Positions 10,301 to 17,122 of a stretch of DNA of 64,000 nucleotides are shown here, in pieces. Position 1 is the first letter of the stretch. The number at the start of each line of letters is the position of its first letter. The stretch lies in NCBI RefSeq assembly GCF_004799285.1, contig NZ_SSND01000002.1, positions 455,419 to 519,418 on the forward strand. The letters run 5' to 3'. Source of the DNA: Aliigemmobacter aestuarii. Lineage in GTDB: Bacteria; Pseudomonadota; Alphaproteobacteria; Rhodobacterales; Rhodobacteraceae. Made by a program: the position numbers and the translations under genes. Below the pieces are notes generated by a model, which was not told the DNA's origin, searched no databases, and was given only the letters and a program-made list of their open reading frames with translations.

Positions 10301-11497
10301 CTGGAATTTTTCCTGCCGCTGATCCGGGGGGGCAAGGTCGTCCTGGCGACCAAGGGCGACGTGCTGGGCGGGTTCAGGGTGGTGGAACGCATCGCGCGGG
10401 GTGACATCACCCACATGCAGGCCACGCCGACCCTGTGGGCGATGCTCTTGGAAGCGGGGCTGAAACCGCGTCCGGGGCTGACCATGTTCTGCGGCGGCGA
10501 ACCCATGCCCGCCGATCTGGCCGAACGGCTGCTGGCCGGAGGCGGGGCGCTGTGGAACCTCTACGGCCCGACCGAAACGACGATCTGGTCGGCGGTGGAA
10601 CGGGTGCGGCCGGGCGACCGGATCACCATCGGCCACCCGATCGCCAACACCGAACTGCATGTCCTGGGGCAAGACAAAGACCTGCTGCCCATCGGTGCTG
10701 CCGGGGAATTGTGGATTGGCGGCGACGGGCTGGCCAAGGGGTATTTCGACCGCCCCGACCTGACCGCGGCAGCCTTCCACGAGGTCACGGTGAACGGCCG
10801 TCCCCGCCTGCTGTACCGCACCGGCGACATCGCGCGGCGTCTGGATGACGGGCGCATCGCGGTTCTGGGCCGGCGCGACGACCAGATCAAGCTGCGCGGG
10901 TTCCGGATCGAGCTGGGCGAGATCGAAGCCGCCCTGCGTGCAATCGACGGGGTCGAGGCCGCCGCCGTGGCGCTGCGCCCCTCGCCGCGGGGCGGACAGC
11001 AACTGGTGGGCTATGTGGTGGCAAACCGCAGCCGCACGATCGAGGGGCTTGCGATCGGCCGGGCACTGTCGGGCGCATTGCCCGATTACATGGTGCCCAC
11101 GGCCTGGGTGATGCTGAGCGACCTGCCCAAGACCGCGAACGGCAAGCTGGACCGCAAGGCCCTGCCTGCACCCGAGGCGACGGCGACCGTCCTGCCGATG
11201 CACACCGGGGCCACGACGGAAACCGAACGGCGCCTGGCCGAGATCTGGGAAAATGTCCTGGGGATCGAGAACATCAGCACGTCCGCCACGCTTTACGCGC
11301 TTGGCGCGGATTCGCTGACCGTGTTCCGTATCGCCGCCCGGATGATCGACGCGGGCCTGAACCTTGAGGCGAAGGACCTGCTGCAATACCCCAGCATCGC
11401 AAGCCTTGCCGCCTATGCCGATGCGCGCGGGTCCGATGCCGGCCCGTCAAAGCCCGCGCTCAGGGCCTATCGGGCCGGGGCGAAGCGGGGGATCTGA
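1355..11497 (+). CDS. Hybrid NRPS/PKS: A-PCP-KS-AT-ACP-aminotransferase-C-A-PCP
   Basis: A 3380-residue synthetase. The start ATG at 1355 is preferred over a TTG six codons upstream because GGGGTGGGG precedes it. Domains (approximate residues): A1 20-525; PCP 560-640 (Ser592); KS 688-1113 (Cys864, His1000, His1039); AT 1212-1510 (GHSVG, Ser1307, HAFH malonyl-type motif); ACP 1620-1695 (Ser1655); Ala/Pro linker with a Gln/Met helix; class III PLP aminotransferase 1850-2300 (Lys2138); C 2335-2770 (His2466, His2467, Asp2471); A2 2790-3270; PCP 3285-3355 (Ser3320). KR, DH, ER and TE are absent. By hand alignment to GrsA, A1 reads D-A-H-V-V-G-G-V-F (no clear match) and A2 D-I-L-T-F-G-L-I-W, close to glycine codes. 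Inferred logic: an amino acid is extended by malonate, the beta-ketone is transaminated to an amine, and glycine is added. Release must come from another protein. Confidence 0.93.
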   Translation: MTNSERLALRDLGYDRSLGLFDCIARVRDIEPDHPALICGEQIVTYRELLDDADRVAARLIAAGVRHGDLVALVGGRSIATTVTMLGILRAGAGYVPIDPAYDAERLSLIINDTRPAAILWLEPFGDLAQGLARCDGATRAPILPVVDIVAPGGPALKDAPQVNGGDKACILYTSGSTGRPKGVVVTHRGITRLAFDQPAATILPEDRMLHAGTLAADASLHETWVALCAGATVVIIDQPKLAIDLISEAVETHGVTTAVFYTGVFHLMAEHAPQTLGRMRMVVSGGDVLSPVLTERMLQAYPTFRLCNGYGPTENTVFTTMHEIRPEDLDGRPIPIGRAEPQGECFVVDEALNEVPDGEIGQLLVTGDGLADGYLNLPEQTAERFIPDPRPGATGRAYMTGDLVRRRANGVFDFFGRVDRQVKIGGRRIELDEIEHDLRALPMLADAAVAMVDLSPDDHRIGAFLRPEGPMPEDERTFLRAVRAELAKVLPEAMHPRHYMVMAEFPLTENGKVDRKALVRMVTAEPPDMAAADQPDDTANAPPAPAEPAAPAVRALSASEVRGIISDLWHDMLHCGPLDGDSTFFEAGGTSLQLIEAHARLEELLGFHFDLTLMFETARLADLSRELAALSTSDTARPWAPKVQAETPSAAACAPTCAPAEALAEAPAEAPAAPAEPAVRRIDHQGAIAIVGMAARLPESDSLAAFWEHLRAGRNLIRRFAPDEIEDGFTPEERARPTYVPARPWLNDVDQFDAKFFKLYPREAAEMDPQGRVFLEICYEALENAGHDPRRFGGPIGVFAGSSMPTYLMRHVLGSGDRLEDFTANYQVGNYTEFTGNLQDSLATRVAFKLDLHGPAYTVQTACSTSLTAISQAVINLRAGQCDMALAGGVSITFPQKRGYFSLDGGIVSADGVCRPFDEGANGTVFGHGAGVVVLRRLEDALADGDHIHAVIRGVGVNNDGSDKIAFTAPSVAGQAGAIRAALQDAGITPDSISYVECHGTATPLGDPVELRGLASVFGAGGGPGSCALGSVKGNLGHLDAAAGVVGVIKTALMLTQGEIPAVANFTRLNPKIDLNGTPFRVQDRTAPWVATGPRRAGVSSFGVGGTNVHVVMEEAPPPAHVETPETVQILPISARSAEALTALAARLADAVGGTDAPPLADAAFTLQEGRTAYEFHAAVAARTGAEAAAALRGLSAPRAAIPSEPPAIAFMFPGQGSQYPGMGSGLYGSEPEFARWIDLGAEIARPLLGLNINDLLCFGDVSDEAAARALRDTRLTQPALYMIQFACAKLWESRGIRPDAMIGHSVGEFAAAALAGVFDFETGLRLIAARGRLMQDQPPGKMLSVRAPLERLQPFLDGSVDLAAQNAPQLNVLAGDGAAIAAMAARLEAAGIPSSPLHTSHAFHSRMMDPVCDALAAEIAGLRLQPPSIPYVSCVTGDWITPAEATDPAYWARQARQAVLFADGITRLAATRPTILVETGAGGVLSAFAAQTLPRTGHAGIVSSLPDHRREVSDDVAMASALGRIWSLGHPVDWARSGPRGARRVPLPGYPFERKRCWIDPPARAGRDASAPSAPASTLVPQPLPALEAAPVNAAPAIVPFQSQESPAMTLPAAADRKPRLTTEILALLADLSGEELGPDDAAATFLELGFDSLFLGQVSQRLGADYGVSLTFRQLLSDYPSTLALVDHLDATLPPEPAAAPVPVAPPAAAAPAVAVAAAPTAPVMATPAVAAPVLAAPAAVQVPGEGLTGVMQAQINAMQSIFAQQMAVLTGQPAMPATQAAPAPVQVPPAAATPVATAPAPASMPAPVSMPAPVAAGSEAAPPATPAAEDATPPARPAFSFGRAAVAVADLTDEQKAYAQDLCRRYSARSPKSKAYCDRYRPVLADPRTAAGFRAEWKELVYPVVADRSKGARIWDIDGNEYIDLVNGFGQTAFGHSPDFVIEAVNRQMEKGFAIGPQSDLAGPVAERFARMVGHERVTFCNTGSEAVMAAMRLARAVTGRETIVVFSNDYHGQFDEVLVKGKQKTGDDPAALPIAPGIPRSGLGNMKVLPYAADETLDWLRRNAGSLAAVLVEPVQSRHPELRPAEFVREVRRITEAAGVAMVMDEVVTGFRVGPKGMQGEWGIAPDMATYGKVVGGGMPVGMLAGKRRFMDALDGGTWQFGDDSIPQTAPTFFAGTFVRHPLVLAAVDATLDHIERHGPDLWGRVAQRTGALVDELNAILAARGLPRLVESYSSWMIFNLANHDPNAALLFPLLRMRGVHVQVGYMAMFTTAHSEEDFRAVARAFTEAVDELQSVGILRPVGAVTATASAAPAAAPATAVAAQAAPLPVAVPLTEAQREIWMISQLGDEPSCAFNESSSMRLEGALDAAALERALARVIARHDGLRQKFARNGETFDILAPFAADLPLIDLSGETDPEAALTEVLAEDAGQPIDLVEGPPFRTFLVKLSDRLHVLVMNAHHIVCDGWSYNVIFRDLAAFYSEETGHGTTSLPPAPSFADHARAVAGAEPLPEVRAFWRGVYHDLPDLPELPSDRPRGAVKSYAGATCTAHVDGDVMRAARKAGAKAGCTLFSTLFAALQVVISRLTGSSDIVLGVPTGGQSLLPNPDLVGHCVNFLPIRAPIDAKDTMAEHLARVGRTVMNAFDHQDYTYGTMVRDLGVERSLNRLPLTEIQFNLEKLADGLQMGGIQAIVHPNAKRAVNFDLFVNVVERKDGLRIDVDYNRDLYDASTVERWIGHLDTVLREMAAGLDRPVASFPILTAAETGWLAETVNATRADYPQDALIHDLVAEVARANPDRVAIEDARGTVSYGAMMARVDAVAAAVQAALPAPGGRVAVAMQRTSDTIVALLGVMKAGHAYVPMDPTQPEARLRAVLAASRADAILHDAPATPAFATGSAARLIAMAGLVEGATPAPVSRSANPSAYVIFTSGSTGTPKGVEVGHRQVVNLLTSMAREPGFGANDALLAVTTKTFDISVLEFFLPLIRGGKVVLATKGDVLGGFRVVERIARGDITHMQATPTLWAMLLEAGLKPRPGLTMFCGGEPMPADLAERLLAGGGALWNLYGPTETTIWSAVERVRPGDRITIGHPIANTELHVLGQDKDLLPIGAAGELWIGGDGLAKGYFDRPDLTAAAFHEVTVNGRPRLLYRTGDIARRLDDGRIAVLGRRDDQIKLRGFRIELGEIEAALRAIDGVEAAAVALRPSPRGGQQLVGYVVANRSRTIEGLAIGRALSGALPDYMVPTAWVMLSDLPKTANGKLDRKALPAPEATATVLPMHTGATTETERRLAEIWENVLGIENISTSATLYALGADSLTVFRIAARMIDAGLNLEAKDLLQYPSIASLAAYADARGSDAGPSKPALRAYRAGAKRGI

Positions 11498-11504
11498 ACC
11501 GGGC

Positions 11505-11530
11505 GGGCCGTTGCCCTAGGGCAGCGGCCC
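11505..11530. terminator. Palindrome at the convergent NRPS / hydrolase junction
   Basis: GGGCCG-TT-GCCC-TA-GGGC-AG-CGGCCC forms a near-perfect palindrome 8 bases after the synthetase stop. It overlaps the stop codon of the convergent hydrolase gene. It could stop transcription from both sides, although neither side has a clear T-run. Confidence 0.45.
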
Positions 11531-13117
11531 CTCGATCCGGATGCGGCGGCGCACCGATCCGTCGCCGTCCGGTCCGGCGGGTCCGACCTCGAATTCCACG
11601 GTCGCGCCTTCGGCCAGATCGCGTTCGACCGGCGGCATTTCAAACCGGGCGGCACCCGTTTCCCCCTGGGCCAGCACCTCGCCCCTCAGCAGCACGCGGA
11701 TGGCCGAAGGTTCGGCCCCGTCGGCCGCCTGCCACCAGCCCTCGATCCGGTAGCGGCCTTCGGCAGGGGCGGTGAACCGTTCGACCGCAGCATAGGGGCG
11801 ATCACCGAAACGCGCCGTGGTGATCCAGTTCGCGTTGATGGCCAGGGGCGACAGGTCGGGCGCCCCCCGGAAACTTGCCCATTGCCAGTCACGCCATTCC
11901 AGAGGGGTCAGCCCGATGTCGGGCCGGCGGGCGTGATAGCTCCACGGCGGCAGGTCGTAATGGAAAAGCGAGTCGTGAACCGGCGCACCCTTGACGACAA
12001 TCTCGATCCCCTGCCCCAACAGGATCACCGGGTCATCGCCCAGGACGCTTGGCAGGTCCACCGGATTGCCCGTCGCATCGAAGGCTTGCGCAGTGCCCCG
12101 CACCTCGACCGGCAGGCCGGCGCCCCAGGCGACGACCGCCTGACCTTCCCCGCCATAGGCGAAGATGCGGGCGGCACGGGTCGGGCTGACATCCGTCGGG
12201 CGACCCAGCGGGATCAGGTTCTTCTGCACGAAAGCATAGGCCAGCCCCGCCGGCTTGATCTGCCCCTGCGGGGTGAAAAGGCCCATGTTGGGCCACCAGG
12301 GTTCGTCGATCAGGGCATACCATATCGCATCCCCCACCTTGGCCGCGGCCATCGCGGCCACGGATTTCACAAGGAACCCTGCCGACTCTTCCGGCCGGTC
12401 CGTCCATTGGCCGAACTCGGTGACATGGACCGGCTTTTCGCCGCCCATCTCCTGCATCAGCGCCCGAAGGCGACCGATTTCCAGATCGACCGTTTCAGGC
12501 GGTGCGCCATAGGGGTGGACAGACACGGAATCGCAGGCCTCAAGCCCGCCCGAACGGAAGAAATCGCGCAGGAACCCCATCGGGATGGTGTTCGTGCCCG
12601 CGCACAGAACCTCTGCCCGCGCCCGGACCGGACCGGCGGCACGCGCAAGCGACGCAAGTTCCCTTGCCGGGTCCTGTTTGAACGGGCCACCGATGCTTTC
12701 GCCCGCGTTCACCTCGTTTCCGATCTCGAACCGCGTGACCTGCCCGGCATAATGCGCGGCGGTCTCGGCCAGAAACGCGGCATGGGCGGCGCGGCCCTCG
12801 GGCGTGTGCGGGGTGTTGCCCGCATCGTGCAGCGGGTTCGTCCCGGTCTGGACGACCATCACCTCGATCCCCATCGCGGCCAGCGGCGCCATGTAGGCAT
12901 CCGCCGGGGCGAAATCGTATTCGCCCGGCCGTGTCTCGATCCCCGCCCAATCCAGTTCGTCGCGCACCAGCGTCGCCCCCACCTCGGCCAGACGCGGCAG
13001 CAGGTCCAGCGACCAGCCCTGTTCGAAATGGGTCTGCACCCCAAGGCGGAACGGCGGTTCCGCCAGCGCCGCACCACCAAGCAACAGGGCGGGCGCAAGA
13101 AATCGCGCCAACCTCAT
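11516..13117 (-). CDS. Secreted clan GH-A glycoside hydrolase (PslG/GH39-like)
   Basis: A 533-residue protein with a signal peptide (residues 1-19, cleavage near AALA-EP). The TIM-barrel region carries GNEVNAG (candidate acid/base Glu135) and HVTEFGQW (candidate nucleophile Glu234), the spacing expected for retaining clan GH-A enzymes. A beta-sandwich-like C-terminal part of about 180 residues follows. Similar enzymes such as PslG sit in exopolysaccharide clusters and trim or release polymer in the periplasm; that role here is inference. It is the last gene of the minus-strand cluster, and its start overlaps the stop of the GINT1-like gene by 4 bases (ATGA). The exact GH family and the substrate are unknown. 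Confidence 0.75.
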   Translation of the reverse strand: MRLARFLAPALLLGGAALAEPPFRLGVQTHFEQGWSLDLLPRLAEVGATLVRDELDWAGIETRPGEYDFAPADAYMAPLAAMGIEVMVVQTGTNPLHDAGNTPHTPEGRAAHAAFLAETAAHYAGQVTRFEIGNEVNAGESIGGPFKQDPARELASLARAAGPVRARAEVLCAGTNTIPMGFLRDFFRSGGLEACDSVSVHPYGAPPETVDLEIGRLRALMQEMGGEKPVHVTEFGQWTDRPEESAGFLVKSVAAMAAAKVGDAIWYALIDEPWWPNMGLFTPQGQIKPAGLAYAFVQKNLIPLGRPTDVSPTRAARIFAYGGEGQAVVAWGAGLPVEVRGTAQAFDATGNPVDLPSVLGDDPVILLGQGIEIVVKGAPVHDSLFHYDLPPWSYHARRPDIGLTPLEWRDWQWASFRGAPDLSPLAINANWITTARFGDRPYAAVERFTAPAEGRYRIEGWWQAADGAEPSAIRVLLRGEVLAQGETGAARFEMPPVERDLAEGATVEFEVGPAGPDGDGSVRRRIRIEGPLP

Positions 13118-14646
13118 GCCGGGCTCCGATCCACGACGAAAATCCCCTTGTCGAAGGTGGCGTGGTGCAGCCGCCGCCAGCCCGGCAGCGAACCGGGTCT
13201 GTAGCGCCGATGCAGGCGTTCGCGATAGGTGTCGGGGGTCAGTTCCTCGATCTCCATGATGTTCAGCCCGTAGCCATAGACATTCCGCCGGTTGTCCTGC
13301 GCGGGGCGGAACAGCCGCCCGCCGCTGCGAACCGCAGCACCCGCGTTGCGGGCGGTATCCGACCCGATCACGACCGGGTTCATCGGATGCGGCCGCAGAT
13401 TGGCCAGCGAAGGACCGTCGCAGGAAAAGAGATGCAGCGCGATGGAATGTTCCTGAAACCGCCGGTGTTCTGAAAGGTTGGTGAACAGCCACCAGTGCCC
13501 GCCATGGCGCAGAAGGAAGGAATCCGCCAAGTGGCACCCTTCGAACGCGGTCGCGTGAAGTTCCCATTTCAGCGGGAAATCGACGGCACGCCACACCTCC
13601 AGCCGTCGATTGGACTGTGTTTCCGGGATCATGTAGACGCAATCGCCGTCGCGGAAGACATGCGGAAAGGACAGGTGCGTATCGCATCCAAGCGCCGTCC
13701 CCAGGGGGCGAAGGACACCGTCTTTCAGTTCCGCCACGTCGATCCGGGCGATCGTGTCGCGGCGATCCATTGCCTCGTAGAACAGAAAATCGCGGCCCGC
13801 GTGATGGAACAGGAACGGATCGGCCATCAGGAAGGCAAGGCGCGGCAGGGGGCGGCCCTGCGCGGGTTCGAAGGCATCTGGATCGCCGGTGCCAGCGACC
13901 AGTTCCCAGTGATCCTGCGACAGGCCCGACCGGTGCAGGATCGCGCCGGCCAGCCGTTGCACGATCGTCCGCCCGATCGATCCAAGGTATCCGGGCAAGG
14001 TCACGACCCCCGGAACACCGGCAACCGGCGCTGGCCCGACATGGGGGCCAGCCTCGCCCAGATGGGCGAGGGCCTTGCACAACGGCACGGCCGCGGCCTC
14101 GGCCACGAATTCGGCGGTCAGCGCGCTGGTGGGCTTGGGGTTGAACCGTGTCGAAAGGATGATCCGGGGTGGCGTGGCGCCCTGCTGCACGATCTCGACC
14201 GTGACCAGATCGCGCGCACGATCCGCGCGGGCCATGCGGGTGAACCCGCAGCCAGGGGGATGACCGTCGGCCCGGATCGTGATCTCGCCATGGGGCAGGG
14301 CGGCGCGGGTCGCGAAATCAAGCCTGCCTGTATCCAGTGACAGCGCCACGTCGGGGCCGTCCGCGCCCGCCTCGATCAGGGGCAAACCGTCAACGATCCG
14401 CTGCGCGGCGGCGGTATCCACCACGCCGAAGCGCCGTTCGACCATCCGCCGTTCCGCCGCCAGAACCGCGCGCAAGGGAAGGGCGGGCCGTGGCGCGGCC
14501 TCGGTCACCGAGGGTTGCAGCCGGCCGGTCAGCCGGAACCGCGGATCGGCCGCCATCACCGCGACCAGATGGGCCTGCCACCCGGACAGCCGCCATCCCG
14601 GCGCGGCGACCAGCGCGATGCGAAGGGGTGATGCGGCCCTAGCCAT
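13114..14646 (-). CDS. GINT1-like / formyltransferase-like two-part protein
   Basis: A 510-residue protein without a signal peptide. Residues 1 to about 200 resemble the N-terminal formyltransferase-like fold found in some bacterial sugar-modifying proteins. From about 230 onward it carries the repeated strand pattern of the glucosamine-inositolphosphorylceramide transferase (GINT1) N-terminal beta-propeller, with motifs ADPFLFHHAGRDFLFYE, THLSFPHVF and ETQSNRRLEVW, which recall GH43/GH68-like propellers. Bacterial members are often found in polysaccharide loci, but their reaction is not known to me. It overlaps the C-PCP-TE gene by 8 bases and the hydrolase gene by 4, so all three are translated together. 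Acyl transfer onto sugar amines is a possibility, stated only as inference. Confidence 0.6.
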   Translation of the reverse strand: MARAASPLRIALVAAPGWRLSGWQAHLVAVMAADPRFRLTGRLQPSVTEAAPRPALPLRAVLAAERRMVERRFGVVDTAAAQRIVDGLPLIEAGADGPDVALSLDTGRLDFATRAALPHGEITIRADGHPPGCGFTRMARADRARDLVTVEIVQQGATPPRIILSTRFNPKPTSALTAEFVAEAAAVPLCKALAHLGEAGPHVGPAPVAGVPGVVTLPGYLGSIGRTIVQRLAGAILHRSGLSQDHWELVAGTGDPDAFEPAQGRPLPRLAFLMADPFLFHHAGRDFLFYEAMDRRDTIARIDVAELKDGVLRPLGTALGCDTHLSFPHVFRDGDCVYMIPETQSNRRLEVWRAVDFPLKWELHATAFEGCHLADSFLLRHGGHWWLFTNLSEHRRFQEHSIALHLFSCDGPSLANLRPHPMNPVVIGSDTARNAGAAVRSGGRLFRPAQDNRRNVYGYGLNIMEIEELTPDTYRERLHRRYRPGSLPGWRRLHHATFDKGIFVVDRSPA

Positions 14647-17122
14647 CCTGCGTCCGGCCGCGCGACAGGCGTTTCAGCTTGTCGTCCAGCACGCGTGTCA
14701 CCCTGTCGAAACCCGAACGCAGAACGGATTCCCCGTGCCAGCCGCGGATGCGATGCACCGCCGTATCCGCCGAAAGCAGCGATCCCCAGCCCAGAACGCC
14801 ATCCCGTGGCACGATCCCCTGCGCCTCGGTCACGAACAGGACAACCTCGCCCGAATAGGGCCGGAAGGCATAGGCCCTTGTCTGCCCCACGAATTGCGTG
14901 ACGGTCGCGTCGATCATCGCATCCAGATCGGGGCGTTCACCCGCCTTGCCGGAAAGCCGCAGCAGGCGCTGGCCAAGACTGTACTGCTTCAGAAGGTCGG
15001 CCCAGCCGATCCGCCCCTGCATCCGCATCTTCAGGAAATAGCCAAGCCTGCGGGCGCGCACCGTCAGCTTGTCCAGCCAGCGGCGCAGTGCGGAAAACTC
15101 CTGCACCGCACCGGGCGCCCAGGTGTCGATCATCGCGACCGAGGCAACCGGGTTGTCGCGCGCCTCAAGTGCCTGCGCCAGCCGCAGCGCCAGCCGGCCA
15201 TCGACGCAGAGTCCGGTCAGGATCAGCGGACGCCCGCCATAGCGCCGCACGACAAGGTCCGCCGCCTGTTCCATCGCTGCGTCGAAACCCGCCGCGGCCT
15301 CGGCGGCAAGCGCCTCGCGATCAGGGATGGCAATGTTGGCAACCGTCGCTTCCGCCCCGATACCCTGCCCGATCGACTGGTAGAGGAACGTCTGGTTGAC
15401 CGACAAAAGCACCGGGCCCGCGGGCGCACCGGGCCGCAGTTCGATCAGCCCCCACATCGGGCGGGCGGGCGGTTCAGTCGCGGGGGCCGGGGCGGTTTCG
15501 GTGTTCCGGCCGATCAGGTCGGCCATGCCCCGAAGCGTGGGATCAGCCAGGAATTCGTAAAGCGAGGGCCTATAGCCGAAGGTTTCGCCAACCTTCGCCA
15601 GCATCCTGAGCGACAGCACGGAATACCCGCCCAGGTCAAAGAAATTGCCATCGACCGCGTCTGTCGGCAGGGCCAGAAGATCCGACCAGATCCGCGCAAG
15701 CCGGGGCAGAGCCCCGGCGTCCTCTTTCACGGCGGGCTGGGCTTCGGACGGGGCGGGGGCAGGTTCGGCGACCGGGGCGCGAAGGATGGGCGCCACCGCC
15801 GAAATCGGCTTGTCTGGCGCGTCTATCGCCTGGGTCAGAAGATCCACCATCGCATCGGCGATCCGTTCGACCGTCGCCGCCTGGAACAGGTTCGCGTTGT
15901 AGTCGATCACGATCCGCCAGCCCGACTTGCGGCCAAGAATGGCAAGGTGCAGGTCGTAAAGCGTGCCCGGCGAATGGGACTGCACCGACACAAGCTCGAA
16001 CGGCCCGTAATCGAGTTCCTGAAGAAAGGCACGCTGGAGGTTGAACATGATCGACACGACCGGGATGCGCAGCGGATCGCGTTTCGGGTTCAGCTTCTGC
16101 ACCAGCCGGTCGAAGGGCAGGTTCTGATGGGCGATGGCGTCGTTCACCAGCGCGCGGGTGGCCAGCGCGTGGCTTGACAGCGTCTGACCGGGGTCGATGT
16201 TGAAGCGCAGTACGATCGGGTTGGTGAAGATCCCGATCAGCGGTTCCAGATCCACGTCGTTGCGCCCGGCAACCTGGATCGCAAAGCTGACATCGCCCCG
16301 CCCTGACGCGCGTTCCAGCGCGGCACTGGTGGCGGCCGTGCCAAGCGCGAAGAACGACACATCCAGCCGTCGTGCGGCCTCGGTCATCCTTGCGTCGAAA
16401 TCGGCAGGCAGGTCGCGGGCGATCGACCGTGTCTCGGGCTTGGCCACGCTGCGCGGATGATCCGAGGGCACCTCGAAATAGGCCATGTCGCGCAACTGCC
16501 GCAGCCAGTATTCCTCGTCCTCGGCCAGCGCGCCGGCGGCCTCGTAGTCGCGGAACCACATGGCATAGTCGCCATATTGCAGGGGCAGTTCCGGCAGGCC
16601 ATGCGGGCGCCCCTCGATCAGGGCCGAGGCGATGGTGCCGAATTCATGGCCCAGAACCCGGATCGAAAACCCGTCAAACACCGAATTGTGGACGCTGATC
16701 AGCAGCGCGGCGCGGTCGCGCGACATCTGCACCATCGCCACGCGGAACAGGCAGGGCCTCGACAGGTTGAACGGCTCGTCGGCATGGTCGCGGGCGATGG
16801 CACGGATCCGGTCTTCCTGATCGGCCTCGGGGATGTTGCGGATATCGACGCGGTTCAGCTTGAAGTCGACATGATCGACGACCTCCTGCATCGGTTCGCC
16901 ATCGCGTTCGACAAAGCGGGTGCGCAGGATCTCGTGCCGGTTGACGATTTCCTGGAAGGCTGCCTCGGCCACGTCGCCCGGCAGGTTGCCGCGCGCCTCC
17001 CAGCGGATCGCGAGGTTCAACCCCCGGTTCCCCGGCTGGATCTGGTCCATCACCCAGCAGCGCGCCTGCGTCACCGAGGCGGGAAATGTCGCCAGCACCT
17101 GTTCGGGTTTGACAGCCTTCAT
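14639..17122 (-). CDS. Free-standing NRPS protein C-PCP-TE with Cys thioesterase
   Basis: An 827-residue protein. The condensation domain (about 10-440) has HNSVFDG at 145-151 where HHxxxDG is expected, so the second, catalytic His is Asn146; this was checked on the nucleotide sequence (CAC AAT). The PCP (470-540) has LGGYS with Ser501. The thioesterase (560-815) has GLCVDG, making Cys639 the nucleophile instead of Ser, with a candidate Asp in MIDTWAPG and His796. There is no adenylation domain. It probably accepts the chain from the hybrid synthetase across the junction and releases it. The start ATG at 17122 follows GGGGGA and overlaps the small repeat ORF by 4 bases. The altered C domain could be inactive or could use another acceptor. 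The link to polysaccharide comes only from gene order. Confidence 0.88.
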   Translation of the reverse strand: MKAVKPEQVLATFPASVTQARCWVMDQIQPGNRGLNLAIRWEARGNLPGDVAEAAFQEIVNRHEILRTRFVERDGEPMQEVVDHVDFKLNRVDIRNIPEADQEDRIRAIARDHADEPFNLSRPCLFRVAMVQMSRDRAALLISVHNSVFDGFSIRVLGHEFGTIASALIEGRPHGLPELPLQYGDYAMWFRDYEAAGALAEDEEYWLRQLRDMAYFEVPSDHPRSVAKPETRSIARDLPADFDARMTEAARRLDVSFFALGTAATSAALERASGRGDVSFAIQVAGRNDVDLEPLIGIFTNPIVLRFNIDPGQTLSSHALATRALVNDAIAHQNLPFDRLVQKLNPKRDPLRIPVVSIMFNLQRAFLQELDYGPFELVSVQSHSPGTLYDLHLAILGRKSGWRIVIDYNANLFQAATVERIADAMVDLLTQAIDAPDKPISAVAPILRAPVAEPAPAPSEAQPAVKEDAGALPRLARIWSDLLALPTDAVDGNFFDLGGYSVLSLRMLAKVGETFGYRPSLYEFLADPTLRGMADLIGRNTETAPAPATEPPARPMWGLIELRPGAPAGPVLLSVNQTFLYQSIGQGIGAEATVANIAIPDREALAAEAAAGFDAAMEQAADLVVRRYGGRPLILTGLCVDGRLALRLAQALEARDNPVASVAMIDTWAPGAVQEFSALRRWLDKLTVRARRLGYFLKMRMQGRIGWADLLKQYSLGQRLLRLSGKAGERPDLDAMIDATVTQFVGQTRAYAFRPYSGEVVLFVTEAQGIVPRDGVLGWGSLLSADTAVHRIRGWHGESVLRSGFDRVTRVLDDKLKRLSRGRTQDG

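Noticed and set aside
11882..13204. A 440-codon plus-strand frame over the glycoside hydrolase
   Set aside because: Composition is that of a shadow frame, while the minus strand has a signal peptide and both catalytic glutamates.
13117..14080. A long upstream extension of the hydrolase frame
   Set aside because: The extension runs through the GINT1-like gene. The ATG at 13117 opens a good signal peptide and forms an ATGA overlap.
14639..17122. Reading the HN motif as a sequencing or translation slip
   Set aside because: The codons CAC AAT are in frame with intact flanking motif residues. I therefore report it as real, pending orthologue comparison.
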